64,000 bases of DNA from Nitrosovibrio sp. Nv4 (GTDB taxonomy: Bacteria; Pseudomonadota; Gammaproteobacteria; Burkholderiales; Nitrosomonadaceae), in contig NZ_OCMZ01000002.1 of the NCBI RefSeq assembly GCF_900215485.1, forward strand, positions 620,001 to 684,000, read 5' to 3'. This document shows, piece by piece, positions 8,999 through 18,931 of this stretch. Position 1 is the first letter of the stretch; every line of letters begins with the position of its first letter. The translations under genes were made by a program, and so were the position numbers. The notes under the pieces were generated by a model, which was not told the DNA's origin, searched no databases, and saw only the letters and a list, made by a program, of their open reading frames with translations.

Positions 8999-9820
8999 CT
9001 AGGGCGGCAACACACCCTTGGGCACACGCATCACAATGGTTCTGCGTTTCTCCAGTACGGTCTCGCCCTTTCGGTCGGCCCAGCCTTCCTCAGTGCGCAT
9101 CCACGCCGGCAGGCCTGGCGGGAGATCATCCGGCGGGATATCCGGGAGATCATCAGGGCCGAAAGCGGTTCCATACAATTCAAGCTCACCTGGCACATCC
9201 GGATTCTGGATGACTGGCTTGAGCGCCTGCAATCCATCGTTCCAGTTCTTGAGCAGTTTCTCCACCGCTACTTCCCGCTCCGCCCGGCTGCGGGCGGAAC
9301 TCTCCGGCCAAGTCGGATGCGTCAAGTGCTGGAACGGCAGCGAGCCAGTCGACGCGCCGGCGGAAGAGGTGAGCCAACCCCGCCACGCCATATTGGCGAG
9401 TCCACCGAAGGCCACTACCGCATCAATAGGGCTACGGTCCAGAATCGCCTTGATCCACCGATTGCGGTAGGCCGTTATCGCGGTGTTTTCGATATGCCTG
9501 TTCCCTCCGCCTTGTCCATATACGCTGTAGAGAAAAGTGTTGATGAAGACGTAATTTCGAGTGAAACCGAGGCGCTTCAAGAAGCCTTGCGCGCGCTTCC
9601 CCGCCGTGCCGACAAGAACCCGCCGCACGATTGCTTCATGCTGCGCCGGGTCCTGGCCAATGATGAGTACGCGGGCACTCCCATCCAATCGGCCCCGATG
9701 AAAGACAGGGCCCCATTCCACCCGAAAATCGGCTACAGGATAGATGTCGTCGCCCGGATACTCCGATACAAGCTTCACAAACGGCGGCTTGTAATAACCA
9801 CGATCAAACGGAATAGCCAT
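8999..9820 (-). CDS. Uracil-DNA glycosylase superfamily protein
   Basis: 273 residues. The motif GQDPAQHE at 55-62 resembles motif A of uracil-DNA glycosylases (GQDPYH in family 1), and HLTHPTWP near residue 186 resembles the second catalytic motif. The proposed role is excision of uracil or another damaged base from DNA. It differs from classical Ung in motif details, so the subfamily is open. The C-terminal 60 residues are proline-rich. It is the first gene of the minus-strand run with the amidohydrolase and S41 peptidase, an unusual partnership. Confidence 0.75.
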   Translation of the reverse strand: MAIPFDRGYYKPPFVKLVSEYPGDDIYPVADFRVEWGPVFHRGRLDGSARVLIIGQDPAQHEAIVRRVLVGTAGKRAQGFLKRLGFTRNYVFINTFLYSVYGQGGGNRHIENTAITAYRNRWIKAILDRSPIDAVVAFGGLANMAWRGWLTSSAGASTGSLPFQHLTHPTWPESSARSRAEREVAVEKLLKNWNDGLQALKPVIQNPDVPGELELYGTAFGPDDLPDIPPDDLPPGLPAWMRTEEGWADRKGETVLEKRRTIVMRVPKGVLPP

Positions 9821-10285
9821 GGACTTGCCCCTCGATTAACCTTTGAACTGGCGTTGCCTCTATCTGTTTATGCTTAAAACAAAGAAACACCATATCAATA
9901 AGTGTAGGAGACTACCTCCACTTTTGCCCATGCTTTTGCTTATTTCCGGAGTGATATGATCATGGACGAACCACTGCTCCCCTCTCAAGATAAAATCGTG
10001 AACGGGCGCCAGACGCTTCTCTGGCGCTATACAGCTTTGCCATGTTCGGCTATATAACCGCGCGGGCCACTTTTTTCATTGGCCGGGAGGCGAAAACGTC
10101 GAGGCGGAGTTGGGGGAGCCGAATCGATGCGGGCGGAGATCAGGGCACTGCGTGAGGAAATTCGAGGACTGCATAGATAAAAGGACGCGGGACTGCGCAT
10201 GTGACCGCAATAATTTCAGTCCCACTACCCCATCAACATATGAATTACAGCGAGACTCCGTACCCGTCGTTGATCAACATCGGCA
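9821..10285. other. Gene-free stretch with one hairpin
   Basis: No convincing gene. An 8-bp inverted repeat (GCGCCAGA, 10006-10013, with TCTGGCGC, 10020-10027) encloses a 6-nt loop, but no T-tract follows, so it is not a classical terminator. Confidence 0.5.
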
Positions 10286-10717
10286 TCAACGCCCCGGCGC
10301 TTTAGAAAGCTCCATGATCTGGTCGAGTAGCGTCTTCTTCTGCTCTCCCAGTTCCGCATAACGGGAATACAGTCGGTTGAGGTCGTCGGTGTACTTTTGA
10401 ATACGTTCCTGACGCTCTCGTTGCAGCCTGATGTTGTCGTCATAGTTCGTCGGGGGTGCGTCTTTCACGCCCCCCATGGCAGGAGGCCCCTGGACGATGA
10501 GCGGATGCCCATCCTGTATCTCGTTACGCCGAAGGTCCTGAATCATCTGGAACTGCTGGTACACGGACTGCTGTTCCTGGTTCAGGCGATTCAACGCCAT
10601 CTCCAGCTGCGCCACTTGGGGATCGGGTTTTGGGCCAATGCTCACCGAAGTCTGAGCCAGAACAGAGCCCATCAGACTTGAACTGAGCAGGAACACCGCG
10701 AGAATTTTGATTTCCAT
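10286..10717 (-). CDS. Exported coiled-coil protein, unknown function
   Basis: 143 residues. A signal peptide covers about 1-21 (cleavage after VLA). The rest is hydrophilic and helical: a Q/E-rich coiled coil at 35-65 and a second at 95-138 separated by a proline-rich linker (GPPAMGG). AGAGGAG lies almost directly before the ATG, a very short spacing. I do not recognise the family. A periplasmic scaffold or chaperone-like role is possible, with no direct support. It is isolated between the glycosylase cluster and the divergent radical SAM gene. Confidence 0.65.
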   Translation of the reverse strand: MEIKILAVFLLSSSLMGSVLAQTSVSIGPKPDPQVAQLEMALNRLNQEQQSVYQQFQMIQDLRRNEIQDGHPLIVQGPPAMGGVKDAPPTNYDDNIRLQRERQERIQKYTDDLNRLYSRYAELGEQKKTLLDQIMELSKAPGR

Positions 10718-11036
10718 CTCCTCTGTATTTATGAACGCCGGACTTTGCCTACCACAACAAACTACGAATTATCGGCGAATTATCGGTGGTCTACATTAGC
10801 GTTTCATGACAGCAAACACGAAGGTAACGACCGGTTGCAGCACATGCCGATGGAGTACTACGCTGACATCCTCGTTTCTGCTGATATGAGAAAATGCGTA
10901 CAATGAACCAAATGAAAGGCCAAGATTCCAAAATTAACTGTTGTTGCAACAGAGCGCTCGTTATCGATCATTATGTATCTCCAAACGCGCTCCACCAATT
11001 CCTTCTTGGCTATTATAGAGGATCCACCGCCCCACA
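10718..11036. other. Divergent intergenic region
   Basis: Lies between the minus-strand coiled-coil gene and the plus-strand radical SAM gene, so it should hold both promoters. No clear -35/-10 pair or operator was recognised. Confidence 0.4.
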
Positions 11037-12287
11037 ATGTCCGACTCTGATCCGCATATCGAAGCTGAACCGCCGTTCATTCAATCGCCCCTGAAAGCGC
11101 GAAAAGGGCGTGGCGCTGTATCCAATCTGCAAGGACGTTATGAAACATTGATACGGGAAGATATCGATGACGGATGGTTACATACCGATACTGATATAGG
11201 GGATGTGGAGGCGGACCCGAGTTGCGATAGCCCGGCTACTAGCGACGCAGAGCAGGATAATGCGCCTGCATGGAAAACCGAGGTCATCGAGGAACGGGCC
11301 AAGACCATCCTGAGCCGCAATCAGTCTCCCGATGTGCCATTCAGCATCTCGCTCAACCCTTATCGCGGCTGCGAGCACGGCTGTATTTATTGCTTCGCTC
11401 GCCCCACCCACAGCTATCTTGGTTTATCGCCGGGACTTGATTTCGAAAGCAGGATTTTTGCCAAGGTCAATGCGCCCGAACTGCTGAGGCGGGAACTGGC
11501 AAAAGCAACCTACGTGCCGGAGCCGATTGCACTCGGTGTCAATACAGATGCTTATCAACCCTGCGAGCGCGATTTGCGGCTCACAAGGCGCGTGCTGGAG
11601 GTATTGCACGAATGCGGGCACCCTGTAGCGCTCATCTCCAAATCCTCGTTGATCGAGCGCGACATCGATCTGCTCGCGGACATGGCGTCGAGACGGCAGG
11701 CGATGGCAGCCGTGACAATAACCACACTCGACCCGGCGGTGGCTCGTACGCTGGAACCGCGCGCAGCGGCGCCAGCCCGTCGCTTGCGTACGATTCGCAC
11801 ATTGACCGACGCCGGGATTCCGGTCGGAGTCAGCGTCGCACCTGTCATTCCCTTCGTTACTGATCCTGATCTCGAGCGAATACTGGCGGCGGCGGCAGAC
11901 GCGGGAGCCATCAATGCCGGTTATGTCATGCTTCGCCTGCCATGGGAAGTCAGTCCGCTATTCAGGCAATGGCTGGAAGCCCACTTTCCCGACAGGGCAG
12001 CGCGTGTAATGAACCGGGTGCGTGACATGCGAGGGGGTAAGGATTATGACTCCAGTTTCGGCACGCGCATGCATGGTGAAGGCATATGGGCTGACCTGAT
12101 CCGCCAGCGCTTCGAAAAAGCTGTTACGCGCCTCGGCATAGGTTTGCGTTCGGGCCGCTTCAAAGGGCTCGATACTTCGCAGTTTCGCGCTCCTTCAATT
12201 ACCTCTGCAGCGGGATCTTCAGGGGCCACTGATAAAGCGAAAAATAAAAAGGCGAGAGGCTCTGCGGGTCAGCTCGAGCTGTTTTAA
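11037..12287 (+). CDS. PA0069-type radical SAM protein
   Basis: 416 residues. The radical SAM cluster motif CxxxCxxC is present at Cys112, Cys116 and Cys119 (GCEHGCIYC), preceded by SLNPYRG, which is typical of the PA0069/Rv2578c subfamily. A TIM-barrel region follows (GVNTDAYQP, LISKSSLIERD, GVSVAPVIPF). The C-terminus is a Lys/Ala/Ser-rich tail ending GQLELF. Members are widespread and related to spore photoproduct lyase-like proteins, but no activity is assigned. It is convergent with the SIR2-TPR gene. Confidence 0.9.
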   Translation: MSDSDPHIEAEPPFIQSPLKARKGRGAVSNLQGRYETLIREDIDDGWLHTDTDIGDVEADPSCDSPATSDAEQDNAPAWKTEVIEERAKTILSRNQSPDVPFSISLNPYRGCEHGCIYCFARPTHSYLGLSPGLDFESRIFAKVNAPELLRRELAKATYVPEPIALGVNTDAYQPCERDLRLTRRVLEVLHECGHPVALISKSSLIERDIDLLADMASRRQAMAAVTITTLDPAVARTLEPRAAAPARRLRTIRTLTDAGIPVGVSVAPVIPFVTDPDLERILAAAADAGAINAGYVMLRLPWEVSPLFRQWLEAHFPDRAARVMNRVRDMRGGKDYDSSFGTRMHGEGIWADLIRQRFEKAVTRLGIGLRSGRFKGLDTSQFRAPSITSAAGSSGATDKAKNKKARGSAGQLELF

Positions 12288-12517
12288 TAGCCTGGCTTAT
12301 ATATAGGATAGCCCGATGAAGCTCCGGGTTACCTGCCAGAACCCGCGTCCAGCTCCCCGCGTCCGCTTACGGCACTGGTGCCATTGCATAAAGTATCGAA
12401 AGCTAAGTAGTACGCTTTGAGTTCAGTCCTAACGCATAATTTGAGCCATGCTTCTTACAATACAATATAGAGGTTACGTCTATCATAGGTGCCATCGACC
12501 CAGTGCGCCCCTTTACA

Positions 12518-14266
12518 TCAACTCTGCTGCATCCCATCTTTGCCCTTGTTTTCCAAAAAATTTGCATAGCTATCCAAAATAAGCCTATCTTTTGGATAAA
12601 CTTTCAGGGCATGCTTATACGTCAGCTCGGCAGCGTCCCACTTTGTGCGCTTATCTGCCAAAAAATTTGCATAACTATTCAAAACATAAGCGTCTTTCGG
12701 ATCAGCTTCCAGCGCGCGCTTATACATTACCTCGGCAGAATCCCAATCCTCGCGCTTGTCTGCCAAAAAGTTTGCATAGAAACCCAAAGCAAACGCGTTC
12801 CTTGGATTGGCGTCTAGGGCACGCTGGTACATTTCGTCAGCGGCAGCCATATCATTGCGTTTGTTTGCCAGGAAATGAGCATAAGTAGTCAAAACATGGT
12901 CGTACTTCGGATCGGCTTCCAACGCTTGCTTGAACATTCCCTCGGCTCCGTCCAAATCCTCGCGCTCGTCTGCCAAAAGGCGAGCGTAGTTGCCTAATAT
13001 ACGTACGTCCTTCGGATTGGCTTCCAACGCTCGCTTGTACGTTTGCTCTGCACCGTCAAAGTCCTTGTAATCATTGGCAAGGAAGATGGCGTAATTATTC
13101 ATTAGTTCAATACTTGAGGGCAACACTTTAAACCCTTCAAGATAGATATCCTTGCGTCTCTTTAGATCAGCTTCGGCACGAGCCCGCATCACCCATGACC
13201 ACCAGTTATTCGTATCTTTGAAGGCATCTGCCAATACCTCACGGGTTGCCTGCTGGTCAACATTGGGGATATTGGTTGCTGTGCTAGTTTTTTGAAGATT
13301 TTCTGCCTGTTCACGATAGCTTTCGGCCCTTTGCTTGCCTCGTTCCTCAATACGGCGGGAAATTTTTGCCATGTCAAAATTGGGAATAAGTTTCGCCGCT
13401 AACCGCAACATGAATTCGTCGAAACCCGGTATCGCAACCATTACTCCGTAATGCTTTGCCAGTAATTTCTGCACCGCCGCTGACGGACGAGAGTCGGTTT
13501 GATAGCACCAGATTATCCGGCCGGCAATATCCCCGGGGTTCAAACTGCTCAAAAACCCCATCAGGCTCCCATCGTTACCGCCGTAACCAATTACCAACGG
13601 CATATAATGCTTAAACAGCCGGGTGAGCGCATCTGTCCAGCCTTTCTCAAGTGTACCCACGCCCGCCGTGTCATTTTTGGGGTGAAGAAACAGATCGCGA
13701 TGTATCTTGGCAACCAGCGGTCTGCGCAACGCTGCCCGAACATAACCTGTGAGCGATTCGTGGCCGACGATCAGCGGCGGTTTGTGAGCATGAATGGCTA
13801 AAGCATCTGCTACCAGATTGTCGAAATTAGTTGTGACAACGACCTTGTGCCTGGTCTGTTGCATGATTTCCGCCAGCAATGAATAACCGAGGCTTGGTTC
13901 TTTGCCATCCATAGCCGCTTCAAGCGCAGCAAATCCAGCTTCAGGATCGCCACGAAAACGACGTTCAAATATTAGGGGATAGAACTCAGCCGCGCAGTCC
14001 CATGCAAGACCGCCAATTCCAAGCGCATCGGAGGCTATCCATGTATCACGATCGGAACCGTCGTGACATTCGCGTATATGTAACTCATTTAGCCAGTTCT
14101 CCGCCATTATTTTTCCGCTAGAAATACTAGAAGAAACAGAGGCCCCCGAACCTAGCAAAAATGCAATGGAACGGTCCGGCATGCATTTGTCGAGACTCGC
14201 TACTTCATCGAGGGCACCTGCTACAGTCCACTCAAGCGGAGATTTTGCCGAAACCATCTCACTCAT
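12518..14266 (-). CDS. SIR2-domain protein with C-terminal TPR array
   Basis: 582 residues. The N-terminal SIR2-like fold (about 30-300) shows the nucleotide-binding LLGSGASVS (38-46), TTNFD (145-149), a histidine in AKIHRD (His189) and VIGYGGNDGSL (224-234). SIR2 domains bind NAD; in bacterial immunity several hydrolyse it. Residues 300-365 are a charged helical linker. From about 385 there are five full and one partial 35-residue TPR repeats with the consensus NYA.FLA..R.D.D.AE. then YKRALEA.PKD. The ATG overlaps the dnaQ stop codon (ATGA, 14263-14266), so translation is probably coupled to dnaQ. The conserved gloB/rnhA/dnaQ block of other proteobacteria lacks this gene. A defence or stress NADase with a TPR sensor is my inference. 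Confidence 0.85.
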   Translation of the reverse strand: MSEMVSAKSPLEWTVAGALDEVASLDKCMPDRSIAFLLGSGASVSSSISSGKIMAENWLNELHIRECHDGSDRDTWIASDALGIGGLAWDCAAEFYPLIFERRFRGDPEAGFAALEAAMDGKEPSLGYSLLAEIMQQTRHKVVVTTNFDNLVADALAIHAHKPPLIVGHESLTGYVRAALRRPLVAKIHRDLFLHPKNDTAGVGTLEKGWTDALTRLFKHYMPLVIGYGGNDGSLMGFLSSLNPGDIAGRIIWCYQTDSRPSAAVQKLLAKHYGVMVAIPGFDEFMLRLAAKLIPNFDMAKISRRIEERGKQRAESYREQAENLQKTSTATNIPNVDQQATREVLADAFKDTNNWWSWVMRARAEADLKRRKDIYLEGFKVLPSSIELMNNYAIFLANDYKDFDGAEQTYKRALEANPKDVRILGNYARLLADEREDLDGAEGMFKQALEADPKYDHVLTTYAHFLANKRNDMAAADEMYQRALDANPRNAFALGFYANFLADKREDWDSAEVMYKRALEADPKDAYVLNSYANFLADKRTKWDAAELTYKHALKVYPKDRLILDSYANFLENKGKDGMQQS

Positions 14267-15012
14267 ATATCAACAGGACTTTTAGTAGACAATGGACTTA
14301 AAGGAGCAGGTTTACACGGATTTTCCAGCCGCCTCCACAAACACTTGCCCTTGCTTTCGCGTTCGATGCTTTCCAGCTGCTTCGCGTGGGCTTCAAGTTC
14401 TTCGTCAGTGGCGGGCAACACTACCAAATGCAAGTCACGCAAGCTGATGGCAAATTCGAGCGCGGAGGGAGGCTCCAGATCCATCAGCAAACTGTCTTGT
14501 CCGCGCGTCATGGCTAGATAAACTTCCGCCAGCAACTCCGCATCAAGCAGCGCGCCATGTAATGCGCGCCGGGAGTTGTCGACCTGATAACGCTCACAAA
14601 GGGCGTCGAGATTATTTCTTTTGCCGGGATGCAAATCCTTCGCTATTTTCAAGGTATCGGTAACCGAATGGCAGCAATCATTCAGTGGTGGCAACTCAGC
14701 CAGTCCCAGTTCATGGTCGAGGAATGCCACATCAAACGCCGCGTTGTGCATGATGAGTTCCGCTCCCTCGATGAATTCGAGCAACTCGTGCACAACATCA
14801 TGGAATTTCTGTTTGTCCTGAAGAAATTCGGTGGTTAATCCATGCACCTGCAATGCGCCGTCCTCGATCTCGCGCCCGGGATTGAGATAACAGTGAAAAC
14901 GGCGGCCAGTCAACCTGCGACTCAGCATTTCGACCGCCGCGATTTCGATGATTCGATGGCCGAGCCTGGGTTCCAGGCCGGTGGTTTCAGTGTCGATAAA
15001 AATCTGGCGCAT
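14263..15012 (-). CDS. dnaQ: DNA polymerase III epsilon subunit (proofreading exonuclease)
   Basis: 249 residues. A DEDDh 3'-5' exonuclease: Exo I IFIDTETTGL at the N-terminus, Exo II around MHNAAFDVAFLDHE, and Exo III ALHGALLDAELLAEVY with the catalytic His and Asp. It proofreads for the replicative polymerase. The C-terminal tail after about residue 190 would carry the polymerase-binding segment. It lies 66 nt downstream of rnhA, and its TGA overlaps the start of the SIR2-TPR gene. The order rnhA-dnaQ with a methyltransferase and gloB upstream is conserved in E. coli. Confidence 0.95.
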   Translation of the reverse strand: MRQIFIDTETTGLEPRLGHRIIEIAAVEMLSRRLTGRRFHCYLNPGREIEDGALQVHGLTTEFLQDKQKFHDVVHELLEFIEGAELIMHNAAFDVAFLDHELGLAELPPLNDCCHSVTDTLKIAKDLHPGKRNNLDALCERYQVDNSRRALHGALLDAELLAEVYLAMTRGQDSLLMDLEPPSALEFAISLRDLHLVVLPATDEELEAHAKQLESIERESKGKCLWRRLENPCKPAPLSPLSTKSPVDI

Positions 15013-15078
15013 GTTTCTGGTTCCCGTTCCTTTCTATTTCCATTCCGCGTGCAAAGGCTTTCTATTGTATTTCTTGAT

Positions 15079-15618
15079 TTATTCGTCGATTCCCTGATGT
15101 TTCTTGTCACCCGCCAATGTTGAATTCGTGCGAACCGATTCCACTCGAATCAATTCCACGGAAGAATTTTCCAGCACGGACTGCACTCCGCAATTGGCAA
15201 GCCGATCCGCTTGTTCGTTGCCATCATGACCCGAATGACCACGTACCCACAGCCATTCGATTCGATGGCGCTGTGCCAGCAGATCGAGCTCCTTCCATAG
15301 ATCGTCATTTTTCACGGGTTTTTTGTCGGCAGTACGCCAATTGCGCTTTTTCCAGGCGTGTATCCACTCGCTGATGCCCTTCTGCACGTATAACGAGTCC
15401 GTGTGCAGGCGCACCTCGCAAGGCTTCGTCAGTGCTTCCAGGGCACGAATTACCGCAAGCAGCTCCATGCGGTTATTGGTTGTCAGCTTTTCTCCGCCGA
15501 ATATTTCGCGCCTTCGCCCATTGTATTGCAACAACGCGCCCCAGCCGCCGACACCAGGATTACCCTTGCAGGCTCCGTCAGTATATATCTCCACTACTCC
15601 GGGTCGCTTCGCGTTCAC
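15079..15618 (-). CDS. rnhA: Ribonuclease HI
   Basis: 179 residues. Cleaves RNA in RNA:DNA hybrids. The catalytic acidic residues are visible in [11 protein letters not shown] (Asp14), [14 protein letters not shown] and [11 protein letters not shown]. The basic substrate-handle helix KKRNW is present. The start is GTG, overlapping the upstream methyltransferase stop (GTGA, 15615-15618); an AAGGAG sits right against it, which is close spacing, and a second GTG eight codons on is a possible alternative. The C-terminal 30 residues after CGVQSVLE extend beyond the usual 155-residue core. Confidence 0.95.
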   Translation of the reverse strand: MNAKRPGVVEIYTDGACKGNPGVGGWGALLQYNGRRREIFGGEKLTTNNRMELLAVIRALEALTKPCEVRLHTDSLYVQKGISEWIHAWKKRNWRTADKKPVKNDDLWKELDLLAQRHRIEWLWVRGHSGHDGNEQADRLANCGVQSVLENSSVELIRVESVRTNSTLAGDKKHQGIDE

Positions 15619-16391
15619 TCCTTTCCCTGCCCGGCGGTCCTGCTGCGGGCGGCCCTGCGCGGCTCACTGGTTTCGGCAGCGCCCTTGATTTTTTGTGCTA
15701 CGGGCGCCATGCTTTTTCTCCTGGCACGCACTTCTTTCCACTCGGGCTTGATGACGCGCATGCCATGAACGCGCTTGACTGCTGTCAGAAAATACACGCC
15801 GCCCGAAAATCGCCACCAGCGGCTGCCTGCGGTCTCCATGAAGCTAAACCGCTTCAGCCATTTTTCCTGGCTGAAGGGTGGCGCATAGCAGCACAGCCGG
15901 TCTTCGGTAATTTCAAAATCCAGTAACGTCAACCAGTCTTTGAGCCGGGGTAGCGCAATGAAATTGCCGCGCCAGGGAAAATCGTCGTGCGGCGACCCGA
16001 ATAGCCCTCGCACACCCCACAGGCTGCGCGGGTTGAAGCCGGAAACAATGACATGGCCCTCAGGCATCAGGACCCGTTGGACTTCACGCAGAATCTGGTG
16101 TGGATTCGCGCTGAATTCGAGCATGTGGGGCATCAGCACCAGATCGATGCTGTTGGTTTCAATCGGCAGAAAATCCGGGGCCGCCAGTACGGAAGCGCCC
16201 TTTTCTGTCCCCGCGCAGAACTGTAGCGGCATGCGATTGGCCCGCAGAAAATCATATTGCGGAAATCCAATTTGCATGGCATTGTAACCAAAGACGTCCG
16301 CCACGGTCTTGTCAAAATAGTTTTGCTCCCGTTCCAGCAGATACTGGCCCAGGCAGGTTTCAAACCATTTTCTTTTGCTTTTTACTGGCAT
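15615..16391 (-). CDS. SAM-dependent methyltransferase, YafS-like
   Basis: 258 residues. A class I methyltransferase of reduced type: the SAM-binding Gly-rich loop is weak, but [14 protein letters not shown] and [21 protein letters not shown] match the methyltransferase-11 core. The position between gloB (divergent) and rnhA matches E. coli yafS, which supports orthology. The substrate is unknown. The C-terminal 40 residues are basic ([13 protein letters not shown] and after). Its stop overlaps the rnhA start by 4 nt. Confidence 0.85.
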   Translation of the reverse strand: MPVKSKRKWFETCLGQYLLEREQNYFDKTVADVFGYNAMQIGFPQYDFLRANRMPLQFCAGTEKGASVLAAPDFLPIETNSIDLVLMPHMLEFSANPHQILREVQRVLMPEGHVIVSGFNPRSLWGVRGLFGSPHDDFPWRGNFIALPRLKDWLTLLDFEITEDRLCCYAPPFSQEKWLKRFSFMETAGSRWWRFSGGVYFLTAVKRVHGMRVIKPEWKEVRARRKSMAPVAQKIKGAAETSEPRRAARSRTAGQGKE

Positions 16392-16554
16392 ATATAATGT
16401 CTAGGACAGTCGAAATTCAACCAAGCTCCACGAAATCAACCAAGCCGATCAGATCAAGAGTTGATAGTATTTATTAGACCGATGAACATCACCGTCGGCA
16501 TCGACTTCGCACCTGATTTTTTTTACGCTGAATAAGCATAAGCCGCCAATTGCC

Positions 16555-17343
16555 ATGACGCCGCATATCGTTCCGGTTCGCGCATTTGCCGATAATTATA
16601 TCTGGATCATCCGCGATCATTTTCACGCCGCTGTGATTGATCCGGGCGATGCCTCGCCGGTGCTGGATTACTTGAGGCAGGAAAAGCTGCAACTCGTTGC
16701 GATTCTCAACACCCATCATCACAATGATCATGTGGGTGGAAATGCTGGGCTGTTGCGGGAATTTTCAGTGCCGGTTTATGGCCCTGAGCACGAATCCATT
16801 CCCACGCTCACGCACCGCCTCAAAGAATGCAGTGACAAAGAGAGCGCCGAAGACTGCGCCTACCTTCCGGAATTCTCGCTCAGCCTGAGGGTGCTTGACA
16901 TCCCCGGCCATACTGCCGGACATATCGCGTATTATGGCGCAAACCTGCTGTTTTGTGGTGATACGCTATTTGCCTGCGGCTGCGGCCGATTGTTCGAGGG
17001 TACGGCCAGGCAAATGGTCGATTCATTGGAAAAACTGGGCGATTTACCCGATAAAACGCTAGTCTATTGCGGCCATGAGTATACACTCAACAATATTCGC
17101 TTCGCCAGAATGGTCGAGCCAGGCAACCAGGCGTTGATGGAACGCGAACGGGACGTTGAGAAACTGCGCAAGCAGAATACGCCCACCCTTCCTTCCACCA
17201 TCGAAATGGAGAAGGCCACCAATCCGTTCCTCCGCTGTGACGAGCCGGAAATAATCCGGAATGCCAGCAGGTATTCCGGCAAACCATTAACGGACCGTGT
17301 CAGCGTATTTGCGGCGATCCGCGATTGGAAGAATCATTTCTAG
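16555..17343 (+). CDS. gloB: Hydroxyacylglutathione hydrolase (glyoxalase II)
   Basis: 262 residues. Hydrolyses S-lactoylglutathione to lactate and glutathione, the second step of methylglyoxal detoxification. The binuclear metal site THHHNDH is at 53-59; further ligands lie in PGHTAGH, FCGDTLFACGCGR and YCGHEYT. The C-terminal domain with the glutathione-binding KATNPFLR motif is intact. It is divergent from the methyltransferase/rnhA/dnaQ operon, as in E. coli; the 163-nt gap must hold both promoters. Confidence 0.96.
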   Translation: MTPHIVPVRAFADNYIWIIRDHFHAAVIDPGDASPVLDYLRQEKLQLVAILNTHHHNDHVGGNAGLLREFSVPVYGPEHESIPTLTHRLKECSDKESAEDCAYLPEFSLSLRVLDIPGHTAGHIAYYGANLLFCGDTLFACGCGRLFEGTARQMVDSLEKLGDLPDKTLVYCGHEYTLNNIRFARMVEPGNQALMERERDVEKLRKQNTPTLPSTIEMEKATNPFLRCDEPEIIRNASRYSGKPLTDRVSVFAAIRDWKNHF

Positions 17344-17749
17344 TCAATATTTTTAGCCGCTTCCACACTCGTTGTCGTTACGCTATCGCGACTTGTTTTG
17401 CCATAGGTGATTGACGCCTCCGCGCCCGCGGCCTTCAGTTAGTTGATGTCCCTTGATGTCCTTGTCTTAAGACTGTTTTGCCCGGGGATACTTATCCGCG
17501 TACCATGGCCCTTTGCATTGGCATGGATGAAGCGGCTGATCCGTTGAATGATCCGCGACTTGTATTGTCCCATCATTATGCTTTACTTCAGGAGATGCGC
17601 GCGAGCGCACCGCCAATTGCGAAATAAGGCACGTCAACTCCCCCGCGGGTAGTTAAAGTCCTGAACAGTGGTATGGTGCTGTCCACTGCATAGAAATATT
17701 CACCGCGGTCATTTGCAACAGTGCCCATCGCTAGAGGAGGATAAATTAC
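17344..17749. other. Intergenic region before tal
   Basis: No gene seen. It ends with a good ribosome-binding site (AGAGGAGG) for the transaldolase. No terminator for gloB or promoter was identified with confidence. Confidence 0.4.
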
Positions 17750-18883
17750 ATGAATCCACTGGAACAGTTATTGCAATGCGGCCAATCCATTTGGCTGGAT
17801 TCGATCAGCCGCGATCTCATCAATAGCGGAGAATTGCAGCGTCTGGTAACTGACGACAAGCTGCGCGGCCTGACCAGTAATCCCACTATTTTCGAACAGG
17901 CCATGACTCGAGGTCACAGCTATGACGACGCGCTGCGGCAATTGCTGCGTGCGGACGACAAACAAAGCGACAAGGCGCTGTTCGAGGCCTTGGCGGTCGA
18001 AGATATTCGCATGGCCGCCGATGTGTTGCGGCCCGTGTATGATGAAGCGGATGGCGGTGACGGCTATGTCAGCTTCGAAGTCTCGCCACATCTCGCTCAC
18101 GATACGGCGGGCAGCATCGCGGAAGCACGGCGGCTTTGGCAGGCTGTGAAACGCCCCAATCTGATGATCAAGATTCCTGCCACATCCGAGGGTATCCCGG
18201 CGATAGAGCAATTGATCAGTGACGGCGTCAATGTCAACGTCACGCTAATGTTCTCGCTACGGCACTACGAGGCGGTCGCACATGCATATATGGCCGGGCT
18301 TAGCCGCCAATCCGCAGCGGCGCCGCGCGGATTGAACGTCTGGCCTGTTTCGGTCGCATCATTTTTTGTCAGTCGCGTGGATGTCCTGATCGATCCCCTG
18401 CTGGAGAAAATCGGCACGCCGGAGGCGCTCGCTCTCCGCGGCAAGATCGCTATCGCCAATGCCAAGCTTGCTTATCAGCGCTTCCGAGATATATTTTATG
18501 GCGAACCGTTTGCCGCTTTACGCGCTAAAGGCGCTCGGGTGCAGCGCCCGCTGTGGGGGAGCACGGGTACCAAAAACCCTGCATATTCCGATGTGCTGTA
18601 TGTAGAAGAGTTGATCGGTCCGGATACTGTTAACACCGTTCCGCCCAAAACCCTTGCGGCATTCCGCGAGCATGGACGCGTGCGTGAAACGTTGCTGGAG
18701 AATATAGCGCAAGCGAAGACAGATATTGCGCAGTTGGAAAATCTGGGGATCGATCTCGAAGCCGTCACTGAAAAACTTCAAAATGACGGTGCGGCGGCTT
18801 TTGCCGCATCCTATGACAAGCTGCTTGCCGAACTGAAAAACAAACGGCACGATATTCTCGCTACGTGCAATCACCCGGCCTGA
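17750..18883 (+). CDS. tal: Transaldolase
   Basis: 377 residues. Transfers a dihydroxyacetone unit between sugar phosphates in the non-oxidative pentose phosphate pathway. Core motifs: [12 protein letters not shown] near residue 40, [12 protein letters not shown] with the Schiff-base lysine, NVNVTLMFS and the late [12 protein letters not shown]. The length fits the longer transaldolase family of actinobacteria, cyanobacteria and some betaproteobacteria. A strong AGAGGAGG ribosome-binding site precedes the ATG. gnd follows after 48 nt, so the two probably form an operon. Confidence 0.95.
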   Translation: MNPLEQLLQCGQSIWLDSISRDLINSGELQRLVTDDKLRGLTSNPTIFEQAMTRGHSYDDALRQLLRADDKQSDKALFEALAVEDIRMAADVLRPVYDEADGGDGYVSFEVSPHLAHDTAGSIAEARRLWQAVKRPNLMIKIPATSEGIPAIEQLISDGVNVNVTLMFSLRHYEAVAHAYMAGLSRQSAAAPRGLNVWPVSVASFFVSRVDVLIDPLLEKIGTPEALALRGKIAIANAKLAYQRFRDIFYGEPFAALRAKGARVQRPLWGSTGTKNPAYSDVLYVEELIGPDTVNTVPPKTLAAFREHGRVRETLLENIAQAKTDIAQLENLGIDLEAVTEKLQNDGAAAFAASYDKLLAELKNKRHDILATCNHPA

Positions 18884-18931
18884 ACACTCCGGGCTGTCCT
18901 TTAACAATCAAGAATACCTAAAGGAGAAACA

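Noticed and set aside
10006-10027. Terminator for the glycosylase region
   Set aside because: Hairpin has no T-tract on either side and lies upstream of the glycosylase gene.
12724-13110. CRISPR-like array in the SIR2-TPR gene
   Set aside because: The 105-bp periodicity is in frame and encodes TPR repeats; there are no short repeats with unique spacers.
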